Shown: positions 46,179 through 56,932, counted from the first letter of the stretch. The stretch is 64,000 nucleotides of DNA from an uncultured Alistipes sp. (GCA_900770635.1 CAAGLB010000154.1:1-64000); one strand, 5' to 3'. Numbers and translations are program-made. Notes: generated by a model from the sequence alone, not told the origin.

Positions 46179-47009
46179 TTAGTAAACCTCGTTTGTGCAG
46201 TCAAGGAGTGAGTAGTCACCCTCGTAGATAACCTTGTGGTTCTGCTGAGTGTGGTCGATTTCAAATGTAACCTCAAGAGTTACCTTGCCATCTTCAAAGG
46301 TAACAGTTCCCTTGTCGTAGTGAATCTGATAATCAGGGCTTGTAGAACCGGACTCATCGTTAATCTGATACCAGCTACATGACTCTGTGAAAGTATTCAT
46401 GAAGCCAGAGTTGCTGATATCATACTCATATACACCATTAGGCACCACAATATTGTTTAAGTCTGCAGGAGGTGTATCAAGATACAAATCCACAAAGTAG
46501 TAGTGAGCATTAGGTGTGTAAAAGTTATTACTTGCGTCCATGCCAAGATCTGAGAATACAACATAGTAGTTGTACATACCCACCTGAAGTCCGGCATAGT
46601 TGCCATAATACTTACCCTGGAGCTTCTCGATCTTAATCTCCTGGTTTGTAGGAGTTTCGCTGAGTGCCTGGATAACCTTAACCTTCAACGTAGACTTGTC
46701 GTAGGTGATGGTGATAGTACCCTCACGCTTAACGGCATCAGGGTTCTTCTCGACAGTAAACTGAATCTTGCCCTGCTGCTTGAAGTCGAAGTTGATGATC
46801 CACTCAACATCAGCCTTAGCCTTAACCTCAGCACCCTGAATCATGTCCAAAATCTCGTACTGGATAAGTCCCATTGCGCTGCCACTACCCACGTTTACAG
46901 TGTCGCTGGTGATGAGCTTGATCTGCTGATTTGCATCCTGAGGATCCACAGGCTCACAAGCTGTGAAAAGCAATGCGAAGATTGCGAAAATTGAAAGAAT
47001 ATTCTTCAT
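46179..47009 (-). CDS. BACON-domain-like lipoprotein
   Basis: 276-aa lipoprotein: MKNILSIFAIFALLFTAC with lipidated Cys18. An N-terminal domain of about 90 residues ends with the BACON-like pattern REGTITITYDKSTLKVKVIQ. A C-terminal beta-rich domain (tyrosine-rich, YYGNYAGLQVGMYNYYVVF) of no family I recognise follows. BACON domains are Ig-like folds of Bacteroidota surface proteins, often carbohydrate or mucin associated. Two starts (47015, 47009) are possible. A TATCTTTG element lies 33 bp upstream. Confidence 0.78.
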   Translation of the reverse strand: MKNILSIFAIFALLFTACEPVDPQDANQQIKLITSDTVNVGSGSAMGLIQYEILDMIQGAEVKAKADVEWIINFDFKQQGKIQFTVEKNPDAVKREGTITITYDKSTLKVKVIQALSETPTNQEIKIEKLQGKYYGNYAGLQVGMYNYYVVFSDLGMDASNNFYTPNAHYYFVDLYLDTPPADLNNIVVPNGVYEYDISNSGFMNTFTESCSWYQINDESGSTSPDYQIHYDKGTVTFEDGKVTLEVTFEIDHTQQNHKVIYEGDYSLLDCTNEVY

Positions 47010-47041
47010 AATCATTTGTAATTAGTTTTATTTCATCCTCG

Positions 47042-47049
47042 CAAAGATA
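47042..47049 (-). promoter_or_regulatory. -7 element for the BACON lipoprotein
   Basis: The minus strand reads TATCTTTG, 33 bp before the start codon. Confidence 0.5.
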
Positions 47050-47123
47050 GACATTTTTTCGATTATACACCCACGCATACACTATTTTATAAGTAATTTA
47101 TAGGTTTATCGTCAATAATTTCG

Positions 47124-47131
47124 TACATTTG
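47124..47131 (+). promoter_or_regulatory. -7 element for the VanX-like gene
   Basis: TACATTTG, 33 bp before the ATG; the -33 element is weak. Confidence 0.5.
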
Positions 47132-47164
47132 TACAACGATAACCCAACATTTACTATCGATATT

Positions 47165-47902
47165 ATGACTCGACTAACACTCATTTTCGCCCTTGTGCTC
47201 ATGCTTGCAACACCTCTGAGTGCGCAGACAGCAACCGATTTCGACGCTATGATGCAGAAGTACAACCTCGTGGATATACACTCGTTGGAGGGTGCTGAGG
47301 ATATCATCGTGGAGCTAAAATACTCTACCACAGATAACTTCGTGGGCAAGGATATGTATCGTGACTTGGAGAAGGCATACTTCACCCAAGATTTCGCCCG
47401 CAAGGTGATACGTGCCCAGCAGATACTGCGTGAGCGCTACCCTCAATATACACTTCTTATCTACGATGCAGCACGTCCGATTAGCGTGCAGCGCTATATG
47501 CGCAAGTTGGTGGAGGGCACTCCCCAGCAGAGCTTTGTGGCCGATGGCTCGAAGGGTGGTCGTCATAACTATGGTGTGGCTGTGGACCTTACGATAGCTA
47601 CGCTCCAGGGCATGCCTCTTGATATGGGTGCTGGCTTCGACGACTTTACGGATGCCGCATCGGTGAAGGGCACGAGCGACACGAGCGATGCTTCGACACG
47701 TACGCTGGCTGTATATACCAACTATGTGAATGGCCTTGTGAAGCAGGGTGTTATCTCGGCTGCTGCGGCCAAGAACCGACTGCTGCTCATCGAGGTGATG
47801 CTCGAGGCTGGGTTGTATCCCTATCGTCGTGAGTGGTGGCACTTCGAGGAGCTGATGCCGATATCGGAAGTTAGGCAAAAGCACAGACTGCTCGACTTTT
47901 AA
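47165..47902 (+). CDS. D-alanyl-D-alanine dipeptidase, VanX/DdpX family (M15)
   Basis: 245-aa zinc peptidase with a signal peptide (residues 1-20, ends PLSA). Zinc ligands are His134 and Asp141 in GGRHNYGVAVD and His226 in REWWHFEE, where Glu223 is the catalytic base. The VanX core is complete. The exported form suggests peptidoglycan turnover and D-Ala-D-Ala recycling rather than vancomycin resistance. The upstream TTG at 47129 is rejected because it would disrupt the signal peptide. No vanH/vanA genes are adjacent. Confidence 0.93.
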   Translation: MTRLTLIFALVLMLATPLSAQTATDFDAMMQKYNLVDIHSLEGAEDIIVELKYSTTDNFVGKDMYRDLEKAYFTQDFARKVIRAQQILRERYPQYTLLIYDAARPISVQRYMRKLVEGTPQQSFVADGSKGGRHNYGVAVDLTIATLQGMPLDMGAGFDDFTDAASVKGTSDTSDASTRTLAVYTNYVNGLVKQGVISAAAAKNRLLLIEVMLEAGLYPYRREWWHFEELMPISEVRQKHRLLDF

Positions 47903-47973
47903 AATTAGTAATGAGTAAAGAGTAATTAGTAATAGTTTTTCGTGGCTACTCATTACCCACTACTCAATGACGA

Positions 47974-48067
47974 TGTCATTCTGAACGTAGTGAAGAATCT
48001 CTCAGTGCGTACGGACGTCCGACGTTAGCGCCAACTGAGAGATGTTTCGCCTTCGCTCAACATGACA
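47974..48067. repeat. 94-bp dispersed element, copy A
   Basis: Runs from TGTCATTCTGAACG to CTCAACATGACA. Its two ends are inverted relatives of each other, and the middle holds a smaller palindromic core (GTACGGACGTCCG region). Read on the minus strand it matches copy B (53451-53544) at all but a handful of positions. It lies in the 249-bp gap after the VanX-like gene, flanked by TTAGTAAT-type AT repeats. Confidence 0.85.
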
Positions 48068-48097
48068 AACGATTTTTAATCACTCGCTACTAAAGAA

Positions 48098-48131
48098 AAT
48101 AGGCTACTAACACGCAAGTTAGCAGCCTATT
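48098..48131 (-). terminator. Terminator of the gyrB operon
   Basis: Fourteen-base arms AATAGGCTACTAAC / GTTAGCAGCCTATT. The single mismatch becomes a G-U pair only in minus-strand RNA, which marks it as the terminator of the minus-strand operon ending at 48152. Confidence 0.78.
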
Positions 48132-48151
48132 ATCATCTATTAGTTGAAGTG

Positions 48152-49621
48152 TTACTCGATGTCAAGGATGATCTCGTACTTAGAGTTTGGCTCGAAGTTG
48201 GCGTTGTAGACCAACACGAAGTTTTCGTCGAGAGCAACATCCCACTCCTTGCCCTCGGCGAGGCGAGGTGAGCTAAGACGCTCGGGGAAGAGGTAGCTGA
48301 ATGGAAGGTCGAGGACATGCTCCTGCTTAAACTTATCACCACGCATCTTCTCGAGGTTGAAGTCGGGACCTGTGGTCACGGTAACGACATACTTGCCATC
48401 ACGCATAGCCGACTCAACGGTGTAGTCCTCGTCGCCAGCGACACTCTGTAGGTTGACCTGCCACTTAGGATCGCCATAATATACCACTACATCACGGTCG
48501 TGCCAGAAGCCGAGCATGTCCCAATCCTGGGCATTGTCGAAGTCTACGTCGTGGCCAACGACCTCTGAGAGGCGGGTGGCAGCCTTGGTGAGCTCATCCC
48601 AGAACTTATCCTCGAAGCTATAACGCTCCTCAGTAAGCTGTGGCGTCCACGCATTATGCTGGTGGAGGAGGTCCTGCTGGTTGAGATATGTGGCCTCGGC
48701 CAAGGTGTAGCGTGAAGGGTTGGTAACCCAATATTTGAGTGCTCCCCAGCCGTTGCGGCCATGCCATGTTGTCACAACATAGCCAAGCATAGTGGCTGCA
48801 TCTGAGCCATTTATCCATGCAGCAGCCATGCTCTCTCGTGTGTTGTTCATGTCGCCAATGAGGCAGTTGCCAACAGCTGCATATACTCGGCGCTTACCGC
48901 TACTCTGCAAGTCCCACTCCTCCTTGGTGAACCTATCCTCGGCATAGAGCTTACCATCACGAGGCTTGAGGTTGCCCAACGAGTAGGGCATCTCGAGGTT
49001 GCGCTGCGTAGCATGTGCGGCGGTAACAACCAAGTCGGGGTTGAATTCGGCATAGAGGTCGGTGAACTTGCGCAACACCTGCTCGGGAGCGATGGTGTCG
49101 GTCATTATTTCGGCATCACGGCCACGCTTCATGCCCCAAAGGCCCTTGGTGTGATCATCGACCCATGCGTAGTTGTCGAACCATTTTGCAGAATTGAGCT
49201 CCATGATGGTGGCTACGGCATCCTTAACGAGGAGTGGCTCGGTGCTGTTGTTGACCATGCGCATGGCAGCCTCAGCGTCGTAGCCTGTGATGATACCCCA
49301 CATGAAGTCGGCATAGATGTCGTCGTCGATATGGCGGCTTGTGTGGTGAAAATCTATGACATAGTCACGGCCGATAAACTCGGGCTTCTCGACGATGGCA
49401 ACATAGCGAGGGTTGAGAGCTCGAAGGGTGTCGAGGAGCTCGCATGGCGATGACTGGTACTCAACAACGGCGGCTGAGTGCTTCTGGCGTAGTGCCTCGG
49501 CAACATCGGCCCAAGCCTTATCTTCGCTCACGGCATGCGACTTAATGACAACGTAGTCGGGGGTAGGTGCGGCACACGACACCGCGAAAAGTGCTATTGC
49601 AGCGTATAAAAGTTTCTTCAT
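48152..49621 (-). CDS. Lipoprotein with clan-CD-like His/Cys pair (putative C25-like peptidase)
   Basis: 489-aa lipoprotein with lipobox and lipidated Cys16 (LFAVSC). The body is alpha/beta. In a stretch of about 50 residues it shows His203 in VVTAAHATQRN after a strand and Cys253 in VYAAVGNCLIGD after a second strand, followed by an Ala-rich helix (SMAAAWINGSDAATMLGY). This is the spacing and position of the catalytic dyad in gingipain/caspase-fold (clan CD) peptidases. The usual GHG around the His is AHA here, so activity is uncertain. I know no named family for it. It is last in the gyrB-udk-DUF456 operon. Confidence 0.6.
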   Translation of the reverse strand: MKKLLYAAIALFAVSCAAPTPDYVVIKSHAVSEDKAWADVAEALRQKHSAAVVEYQSSPCELLDTLRALNPRYVAIVEKPEFIGRDYVIDFHHTSRHIDDDIYADFMWGIITGYDAEAAMRMVNNSTEPLLVKDAVATIMELNSAKWFDNYAWVDDHTKGLWGMKRGRDAEIMTDTIAPEQVLRKFTDLYAEFNPDLVVTAAHATQRNLEMPYSLGNLKPRDGKLYAEDRFTKEEWDLQSSGKRRVYAAVGNCLIGDMNNTRESMAAAWINGSDAATMLGYVVTTWHGRNGWGALKYWVTNPSRYTLAEATYLNQQDLLHQHNAWTPQLTEERYSFEDKFWDELTKAATRLSEVVGHDVDFDNAQDWDMLGFWHDRDVVVYYGDPKWQVNLQSVAGDEDYTVESAMRDGKYVVTVTTGPDFNLEKMRGDKFKQEHVLDLPFSYLFPERLSSPRLAEGKEWDVALDENFVLVYNANFEPNSKYEIILDIE

Positions 49622-49630
49622 AGATAGAGG

Positions 49631-50110
49631 TTAGTGTATTACATCTCGTATTATAGTAATAAGCATCCAGCAGCCAGCGATGAGCTTGAAGAGTGTGCCC
49701 ACGAGGAACGACATCATAGAGCCGAAGCCCACACTGAGAGCTTCTTTAAAGCTAAGCTGCTCGGCCAATAACTCGCCAACGACAGCACCGACAAAAGGGC
49801 CAAGGATGATGCCCATAGGGCCGCAGAACACGCCGAGGAGGGTGCCCACAGTAGCGCCTATAGTACCAGCACGTGTAGCGCCAAAACGTCGGCTAAAGTA
49901 GCCTGGTAGAACATAGTCCATAACTATCACAGCCACAGAGATAAAGCCCCACAGCGCAAGGGTGAGTGTCGAGAGCTCGGAGTAGGAGATAAACGACACG
50001 CACACGAGGCCCAGGAACGACACAATAGTGCCAGGCAACACCGGAAGGACAGCGCCCAGCAATCCTATAATACCACATATTATGGCAATGACTCCAAGTG
50101 TTGTATCCAT
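49631..50110 (-). CDS. DUF456 family membrane protein
   Basis: 159-aa small membrane protein with four hydrophobic segments rich in Gly (glycine-zipper-like GATRAGTIGATVGTLLG and GIILGPFVGAVVGELLA). The pattern LLGAVLPVLPG near residue 25 is the DUF456 hallmark. Function unknown. The start at 50110 was chosen; a longer frame would overlap udk. Gaps are 2 bp to udk and 9 bp to the lipoprotein gene. Confidence 0.85.
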   Translation of the reverse strand: MDTTLGVIAIICGIIGLLGAVLPVLPGTIVSFLGLVCVSFISYSELSTLTLALWGFISVAVIVMDYVLPGYFSRRFGATRAGTIGATVGTLLGVFCGPMGIILGPFVGAVVGELLAEQLSFKEALSVGFGSMMSFLVGTLFKLIAGCWMLITIIRDVIH

Positions 50111-50112
50111 TG

Positions 50113-50733
50113 CTACTTGTTCTCTATGAGTGAGCGAATGTTCTGTATGAGCATACCCACAGCGACAGAGTTGAAGCCACCCTCGGGGATGATGACGTCG
50201 GCATGGCGCTTCGAAGGCTCGACAAACTGCTCGTGCATAGGCTTCACCGTAGTGGTGTACTGCTCGATGACCGACTGCATGGTGCGGCCACGCTCGCACA
50301 CATCACGCAGGATGCGGCGAGCAAGGCGTATGTCGGCATCGGTATCCACAAAAACCTTGATGTCCATGAGCTCACGAAGCTCCTTATTCTCAAAGATTAA
50401 GATGCCGTCAACTATGATAACCCTTGAAGGCTTGACTGCCACACGCTCGTCGGTGCGGTTGTGCTCGACAAACGAGTAGACAGGGTGCTCAATGGGCACA
50501 TTATTTTTGAGTGTGCGTATGTGCTCGATAAGCATCTCTGTGTCGAAGGCTGCGGGGTGGTCGTAGTTGAGCTTTGTGCGCTCGTCATACGTCAACTCGG
50601 GATGAGCCTTATAGTAGTAGTCGTGGCACAAGGTGGCTACGTCGTCGCCCTTGAATGCCTCCTGCAACTGCTTGACAAGGGTAGACTTGCCCGAGCCTGT
50701 GCCGCCAGCAACGCCGATAACTGTTACGTTCAT
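50113..50733 (-). CDS. udk: Uridine kinase
   Basis: 206-aa kinase phosphorylating uridine or cytidine with ATP/GTP in pyrimidine salvage. P-loop GGTGSGKST at residues 10-18, substrate loop HDYYYKAHPELTYDERTKLNYDHPAAFD (core at about 39-66), VIIVDGILIF and the DTDADIRLARRILRD lid. Length matches bacterial Udk. It starts 21 bp downstream of gyrB. Confidence 0.95.
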   Translation of the reverse strand: MNVTVIGVAGGTGSGKSTLVKQLQEAFKGDDVATLCHDYYYKAHPELTYDERTKLNYDHPAAFDTEMLIEHIRTLKNNVPIEHPVYSFVEHNRTDERVAVKPSRVIIVDGILIFENKELRELMDIKVFVDTDADIRLARRILRDVCERGRTMQSVIEQYTTTVKPMHEQFVEPSKRHADVIIPEGGFNSVAVGMLIQNIRSLIENK

Positions 50734-50754
50734 AATATATTAATCCACAAAGTA

Positions 50755-52924
<2,170 letters not shown>

Positions 52925-52931
52925 TCCTCCC

Positions 52932-52999
52932 TGTCACATCTGTCACGTGTCACATGTGTCACGCCCATGTGACAGCGTGACAACGTGACAACCGTGACA
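52932..52999. repeat. TGTCAC x4 / GTGACA x4 palindromic array, left
   Basis: TGTCAC starts at 52932, 52941, 52948 and 52957; GTGACA starts at 52969, 52977, 52985 and 52994. Spacing is mirrored about the centre. It is repeated identically in the right arm. Confidence 0.88.
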
Positions 53000-53062
53000 A
53001 CCCTCCGCACGACGAACCTACACTTTTTCCACAAAATATGGAAAAAATGTTGGTTAAAATAC

Positions 53063-53094
53063 TTGACAAGGGGCTATACGGTGTTGTATATTTG
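53063..53094 (+). promoter_or_regulatory. Possible internal promoter in the gyrB-HAD spacer
   Basis: TTG (53063-53065), 21-bp spacer, TATATTTG (53087-53094). A CGAGGC/GCCTCG hairpin lies just downstream at 53118-53145. No coding frame follows, so an RNA product is conceivable. Confidence 0.35.
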
Positions 53095-53338
53095 TGGCGT
53101 AATACCATGCCGTAGACCGAGGCCACAAGCCGACACCGAGCCTCGCAAGTATAACCATAAACATACATATATATAATACTATATACATGATATTTATGTA
53201 TATACGTGGTTGTAGTGTGTGCGTAATAACCATATATACACACTATGTATAATACCAATATCTATCTACTGCTAAATAGTGTGTAGGTGGTTTATATATT
53301 GAACTCTACACCCTACGGCGAGAGGGTAGAGAGTAGTG

Positions 53339-53446
53339 TGGGTAAATTGGGTATTATAGGTAGTATGGGTATGATGGGTAAGGAGTTTAAGTAAATTCCC
53401 TAATCCCCATAGTACCCACTATACCCATAATACCCACCCCTACCCA
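53339..53446. repeat. TGGGTANNN / TACCCANNN inverted array, module 2
   Basis: Five units at exact 9-bp spacing from 53339 (one TAGGTA), then a spacer around AAGTAAATTCCCTAAT, then four to five TACCCA units (53405-53446). The spacer is shared with module 3 (GTTTAAGTAAA-TCCCTAAT). Confidence 0.85.
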
Positions 53447-53450
53447 CCTC

Positions 53451-53544
53451 TGTCATGTTGAGCCTTAGCGAAACATCTCTCGGTTGGCGCTAACGTCGGA
53501 CGTCCGTACGCACAGAGAGATTCTTCACTACGTTCAGAATTACA
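53451..53544. repeat. 94-bp dispersed element, copy B
   Basis: Opposite orientation to copy A, matching nearly all positions, from TGTCATGTTGAG to CGTTCAGAATTACA. It follows module 2 directly. Confidence 0.85.
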
Positions 53545-53560
53545 TTTAGGGGCATCATCT

Positions 53561-53628
53561 TGTCACGCTTGTCACGTTGTCACGCTGTCACATGGGCGTG
53601 ACACATGTGACACGTGACAGATGTGACA
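53561..53628. repeat. TGTCAC x4 / GTGACA x4 palindromic array, right
   Basis: TGTCAC starts at 53561, 53570, 53578 and 53586; GTGACA starts at 53598, 53607, 53614 and 53623. Reverse complement of the left copy. Confidence 0.88.
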
Positions 53629-53639
53629 GGGAGGAAGGA

Positions 53640-53729
53640 TGGGTATCATGGGTAAAATGGGTATGATGGGTAAGAAGTTTAAGTAAACTCCCTAATACCC
53701 ATAGTACCCACCTCTACCCAGAATACCCA
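53640..53729. repeat. TGGGTANNN / TACCCANNN inverted array, module 3
   Basis: Four TGGGTA units from 53640 and four TACCCA units from 53696 to 53729, separated by a GTTTAAGTAAA-containing spacer. Confidence 0.85.
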
Positions 53730-53738
53730 CAAATAAAT

Positions 53739-53770
53739 TTTGCAATTTCCCTAATTTTTTTCTATCTTTG
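53739..53770 (+). promoter_or_regulatory. Promoter of HAD-malQ, in right inverted-repeat arm
   Basis: TTTG (53739-53742), 20-bp spacer, TATCTTTG (53763-53770). Only 5 nt separate the -7 box from the HAD start codon. Confidence 0.82.
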
Positions 53771-53775
53771 TCCCT

Positions 53776-54378
53776 ATGAGTCGATTTAGAAATATTGTCT
53801 TCGACCTTGGGGGTGTGGTCTTTGCCCGCGATCCCCGTAAGTTCGAGCCCGAGTTTATCGAGTTTTTCAGCTACATAACACTCCCCCAGATGCCCAAGTT
53901 CTGGGAGGACTACGATCGTGGTGTGGTGACCTACGACGAAGTAATAGCGTCGCTCGCCGAGTACAACCATTGCGACCGAGAGCTTGCCGAGAAAAACCTA
54001 CGCCGCTCGATACTCACGCAGGAGGCTATACCATCGACAAGTGCTCTTATTGAGCAACTTAGCACTGCCGACCTAAAGCTCTACGTGCTATCGAACATGG
54101 CACAAGAGTTTATCGAGTTCCTACGCCTACAACCCGTCTACCGCAATTTCGTGGGCGAGGTGATATCGTGCGAGGAGCATGTTGTGAAGCCCGAGCGAGA
54201 GATATATCGTCGCCTTGTCGAGCGATACTCGCTCAACGCCCACGAAACGCTCTTCATCGACGACCGCAAGGCCAATGTGGAGGCAGCACAAGAGGAGGGG
54301 TGGCATGCCTACCACTTCGATGCTCGCAACCCTGAGAGGAGCTGTGAGGAGCTACGACAACTAATTTTCGAGAAATAA
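53776..54378 (+). CDS. HAD family hydrolase, subfamily IA
   Basis: 200-aa phosphatase-like enzyme. Motif I is FDLGGVVF (nucleophile Asp10, with Gly instead of the second Asp as in many of this group), motif II VLSNM, motif III Lys in VVKPEREIY, motif IV FIDDRKAN. Substrate is not evident; a sugar phosphate is plausible because malQ follows by 20 bp. The start is firm since motif I begins at residue 9, yet the promoter ends 5 nt before it, so the mRNA is probably leaderless. Confidence 0.9.
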   Translation: MSRFRNIVFDLGGVVFARDPRKFEPEFIEFFSYITLPQMPKFWEDYDRGVVTYDEVIASLAEYNHCDRELAEKNLRRSILTQEAIPSTSALIEQLSTADLKLYVLSNMAQEFIEFLRLQPVYRNFVGEVISCEEHVVKPEREIYRRLVERYSLNAHETLFIDDRKANVEAAQEEGWHAYHFDARNPERSCEELRQLIFEK

Positions 54379-54398
54379 CCGTAATATAATATAGGTAT

Positions 54399-56852
54399 AT
54401 GACACTAAATCTTAGACTGGAGTATAACACCGCATATGGCGAGGATCTATATGTGGTTGTTGGCGCTGCCAAACCTAAGGCCTATCCGATGACCTACATC
54501 GGCAACGGCACATGGAGCGCAACACTTAAGCTCGCAGCCGCAGCTGAGCTATGCTATCGCTACGAGGTGCGCCACCAAGATACCACCCTACGCAAGGAGT
54601 GGTGTGGCCCACGCACCATCATCATCGATGCTAAGGCCACCAACATCCGAGTTATCGACCGCTGGGGCGACATGCCTTCCGACCGCTCGTTCCACTCGTC
54701 GATGTTCACCGATGGCGTCTTTGCCCGCACCGCACGCAAGAAGGCGCAGGGCGCAGCAGAGGGATATATCACCTTCCGTGCCGACATTGCCGATATTCGT
54801 CCTACGCAGAGCGTTGTGATGGTTGGCGATGGCAAGGCACTCGGTAATTGGGATGTTGCTAAGGGCGTGAAGCTCAGCGACCAGCAGTTCCCTATGTGGA
54901 GCGCACGCATCAAAGCTCCTAAGGGTGGCTTTAGCTATAAGTTCGTCATCGTCGACACAGCATCGGGCGATGTTGTCGCTTGGCAGTCGGGCGAGAACTA
55001 CTACTTCTCGGAGCAGGTATCTGCTGACGAGGCCGTTGTTGTCGAGGGCCTACGTCCTAAGTTCGACACAGCACCTTGGCGTGGCGCTGGCGTTGCCATC
55101 CCAGTATTCTCTTTGCGCTCAGCATCGAGCTTCGGCGTTGGCGAGTTCAACGACATACGACTCATGGTAGACTGGGCAGCAGCCACAGGTCAGTCTATCA
55201 TCCAGATTCTGCCTATCAACGACACCACGATGACCGGCACATGGCAGGACTCATACCCCTACAACGCTAACTCTACCTTCGCCCTCCACCCTCAGTTCCT
55301 ACACCTTCCACACGTAGGCAAGCTCAAGGATAAGGCGGCTATGGCTCGCTTCGAGGCATTGGGCAAGGAGCTCAACGAGCTTCCTAACGTCGACTACGAG
55401 CGTGTCAACAATGCAAAGCGTGAGTACCTACACCTCATCTTCGAGCAAGATGGTGCTAAGACTTTGGCATCTAAGGAGTTCAAGGCTTTTATGGAGGCTA
55501 ACGAGGAGTGGTTGCGTCCCTACGCCATCTTCTGCGCCTTGCGTGACGAGAAGCATACGCCTGACTTTGCAGAGTGGGGTAGCATGGCTAAGTACACCAA
55601 GGCTAAGGCCACAAAATATGAGAAGGAGCACGCCCAGGAGGTTGCCTTCAACTACTTCGTGCAGTACCACCTCTCGAAGCAGCTGCGTGAGGTGCGTGAC
55701 TATGCCCACGCTCATGGCGTAGTTCTCAAAGGCGATATTCCTATCGGCATCTCACGCACCAGCGTTGATGCATGGGTATATCCTGAGCTCTTCAACATGG
55801 ACTCGTCAGCAGGTGCTCCACCCGATGACTTCTCAGTCATGGGCCAGAACTGGGGCTTCCCAACATACAACTGGGCAAAGATGGCCGAGGACGGCTATGC
55901 TTGGTGGAAGGCTCGCTTCGTGAAGATGGCCGAGTATTTCGATGCCTACCGTATCGACCACATCCTTGGCTTCTTCCGCATCTGGGAGATTCCGTTGGAT
56001 GCTGTCAACGCACTCCTCGGTCGCTTCAACCCTGCACTGCCATACTCTTACGACGAGATTGCCTCTTATGGCTTTAACTTCGAGGGCTGGCATGTGGGTA
56101 ATGTTGCTGAGACTGACAACGTGCTATTTGTCGAGGATAAGATTCAGAAGGGTAAGTTCCACCCACGCATCTCGGCCTACAACACCGACTGCTATCGCTG
56201 GCTCTCGGACGAGCAGAAGGAGGCCTACAACCGCTTGTACAACGACTTCTTCTATCGTCGCCACAACGACTTTTGGAAGTGGGAAGCCCTCAAGAAGCTA
56301 CCACCACTCACCGAGGCTACACGCATGCTCGTATGTGGCGAGGACCTCGGCATGATTCCCGACTGCGTGCCATCAGTTATGTCGGGCGAGCAGATTCTCT
56401 CGCTCGAGATTCAGCGCATGCCTAAGGATCCTAAGGTCGAGTTCGGCTCAACCTACGACTACCCATACCTCTCAATCTGCACCACAGGCACTCACGACAT
56501 GAATCCGTTGCGTGCATGGTGGGAGGAGGATCGTGGCGTTACACAGCGCTTCTACAACCAGGTTCTCGGCGCATGGGGCGAGGCACCATACTTCTGCGAG
56601 CCTTGGATATGCGAGCAGGTAGTTGCCATGCACCTCAAGTCGCCAGCAATGCTTACGGTGTTGCCATTGCAGGATTGGTTGGCTATGGATGGTAAGTTGC
56701 GCCGTGAGAACCCACACGACGAGCGCATCAACGTTCCCGCTAACTCACGCCACTACTGGCGCTACCGCATGCACCTCACCCTCGAGGAGCTTCTTGCGAG
56801 CGACGATCTCAACAAGATGATTCGTCAGAAGATTGCCGAGTCAGGCCGTTAG
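54399..56852 (+). CDS. malQ: 4-alpha-glucanotransferase (amylomaltase) with CBM20 modules
   Basis: 817-aa GH77 enzyme that transfers maltosyl units between alpha-glucans. Two N-terminal starch-binding CBM20-like domains (about residues 1-100 and 125-225, the latter with VVMVGDGKALGNWDV) precede the GH77 barrel (from about 235). Catalytic motifs: YRIDHILGFFRIW (nucleophile Asp), CGEDLGMIP (acid/base Glu) and GTHDM (stabiliser Asp). No signal peptide, so glycogen or maltodextrin in the cytoplasm is the likely substrate. Codons in this gene are more often C-ending than in neighbours, consistent with high expression. Confidence 0.95.
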   Translation: MTLNLRLEYNTAYGEDLYVVVGAAKPKAYPMTYIGNGTWSATLKLAAAAELCYRYEVRHQDTTLRKEWCGPRTIIIDAKATNIRVIDRWGDMPSDRSFHSSMFTDGVFARTARKKAQGAAEGYITFRADIADIRPTQSVVMVGDGKALGNWDVAKGVKLSDQQFPMWSARIKAPKGGFSYKFVIVDTASGDVVAWQSGENYYFSEQVSADEAVVVEGLRPKFDTAPWRGAGVAIPVFSLRSASSFGVGEFNDIRLMVDWAAATGQSIIQILPINDTTMTGTWQDSYPYNANSTFALHPQFLHLPHVGKLKDKAAMARFEALGKELNELPNVDYERVNNAKREYLHLIFEQDGAKTLASKEFKAFMEANEEWLRPYAIFCALRDEKHTPDFAEWGSMAKYTKAKATKYEKEHAQEVAFNYFVQYHLSKQLREVRDYAHAHGVVLKGDIPIGISRTSVDAWVYPELFNMDSSAGAPPDDFSVMGQNWGFPTYNWAKMAEDGYAWWKARFVKMAEYFDAYRIDHILGFFRIWEIPLDAVNALLGRFNPALPYSYDEIASYGFNFEGWHVGNVAETDNVLFVEDKIQKGKFHPRISAYNTDCYRWLSDEQKEAYNRLYNDFFYRRHNDFWKWEALKKLPPLTEATRMLVCGEDLGMIPDCVPSVMSGEQILSLEIQRMPKDPKVEFGSTYDYPYLSICTTGTHDMNPLRAWWEEDRGVTQRFYNQVLGAWGEAPYFCEPWICEQVVAMHLKSPAMLTVLPLQDWLAMDGKLRRENPHDERINVPANSRHYWRYRMHLTLEELLASDDLNKMIRQKIAESGR

Positions 56853-56871
56853 TGCACCGCACATAAATGAT

Positions 56872-56910
56872 AATGGGGCTTTCCACTTAGGATAGCCCCA
56901 TTGTTTTCTT
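56872..56910 (+). terminator. Terminator after malQ
   Basis: Perfect 9-bp arms AATGGGGCT / AGCCCCATT, 13-nt loop, then a T-rich tract. Confidence 0.82.
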
Positions 56911-56932
56911 TAATTAGTAATTAGTAGTATCA

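Larger units (their letters stand above)
53560..53770. repeat. Right arm of the gyrB-HAD inverted repeat
   Basis: Reverse complement of the left arm as described for 52756-53000, ending in the HAD promoter. Confidence 0.88.

Noticed and set aside
47165..47902. Vancomycin resistance gene
   Set aside because: VanX-type fold but exported and without vanH, vanA or vanRS neighbours; a peptidoglycan-recycling role is more likely.
53024..53046. Replication origin signal: TTTTCCACA (DnaA-box-like) within a TTTTTCCA/TGGAAAAA palindrome beside an AT-rich tract and gyrB
   Set aside because: Only one imperfect DnaA box, no dnaA gene, no gene-orientation switch. Not enough for an oriC call, but a skew plot of the whole genome would decide.
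52959..53258. 99-aa minus-strand frame in the gyrB-HAD spacer
   Set aside because: Tyr/Ile-rich product of AT alternation with no start context; it also crosses the TGTCAC array.
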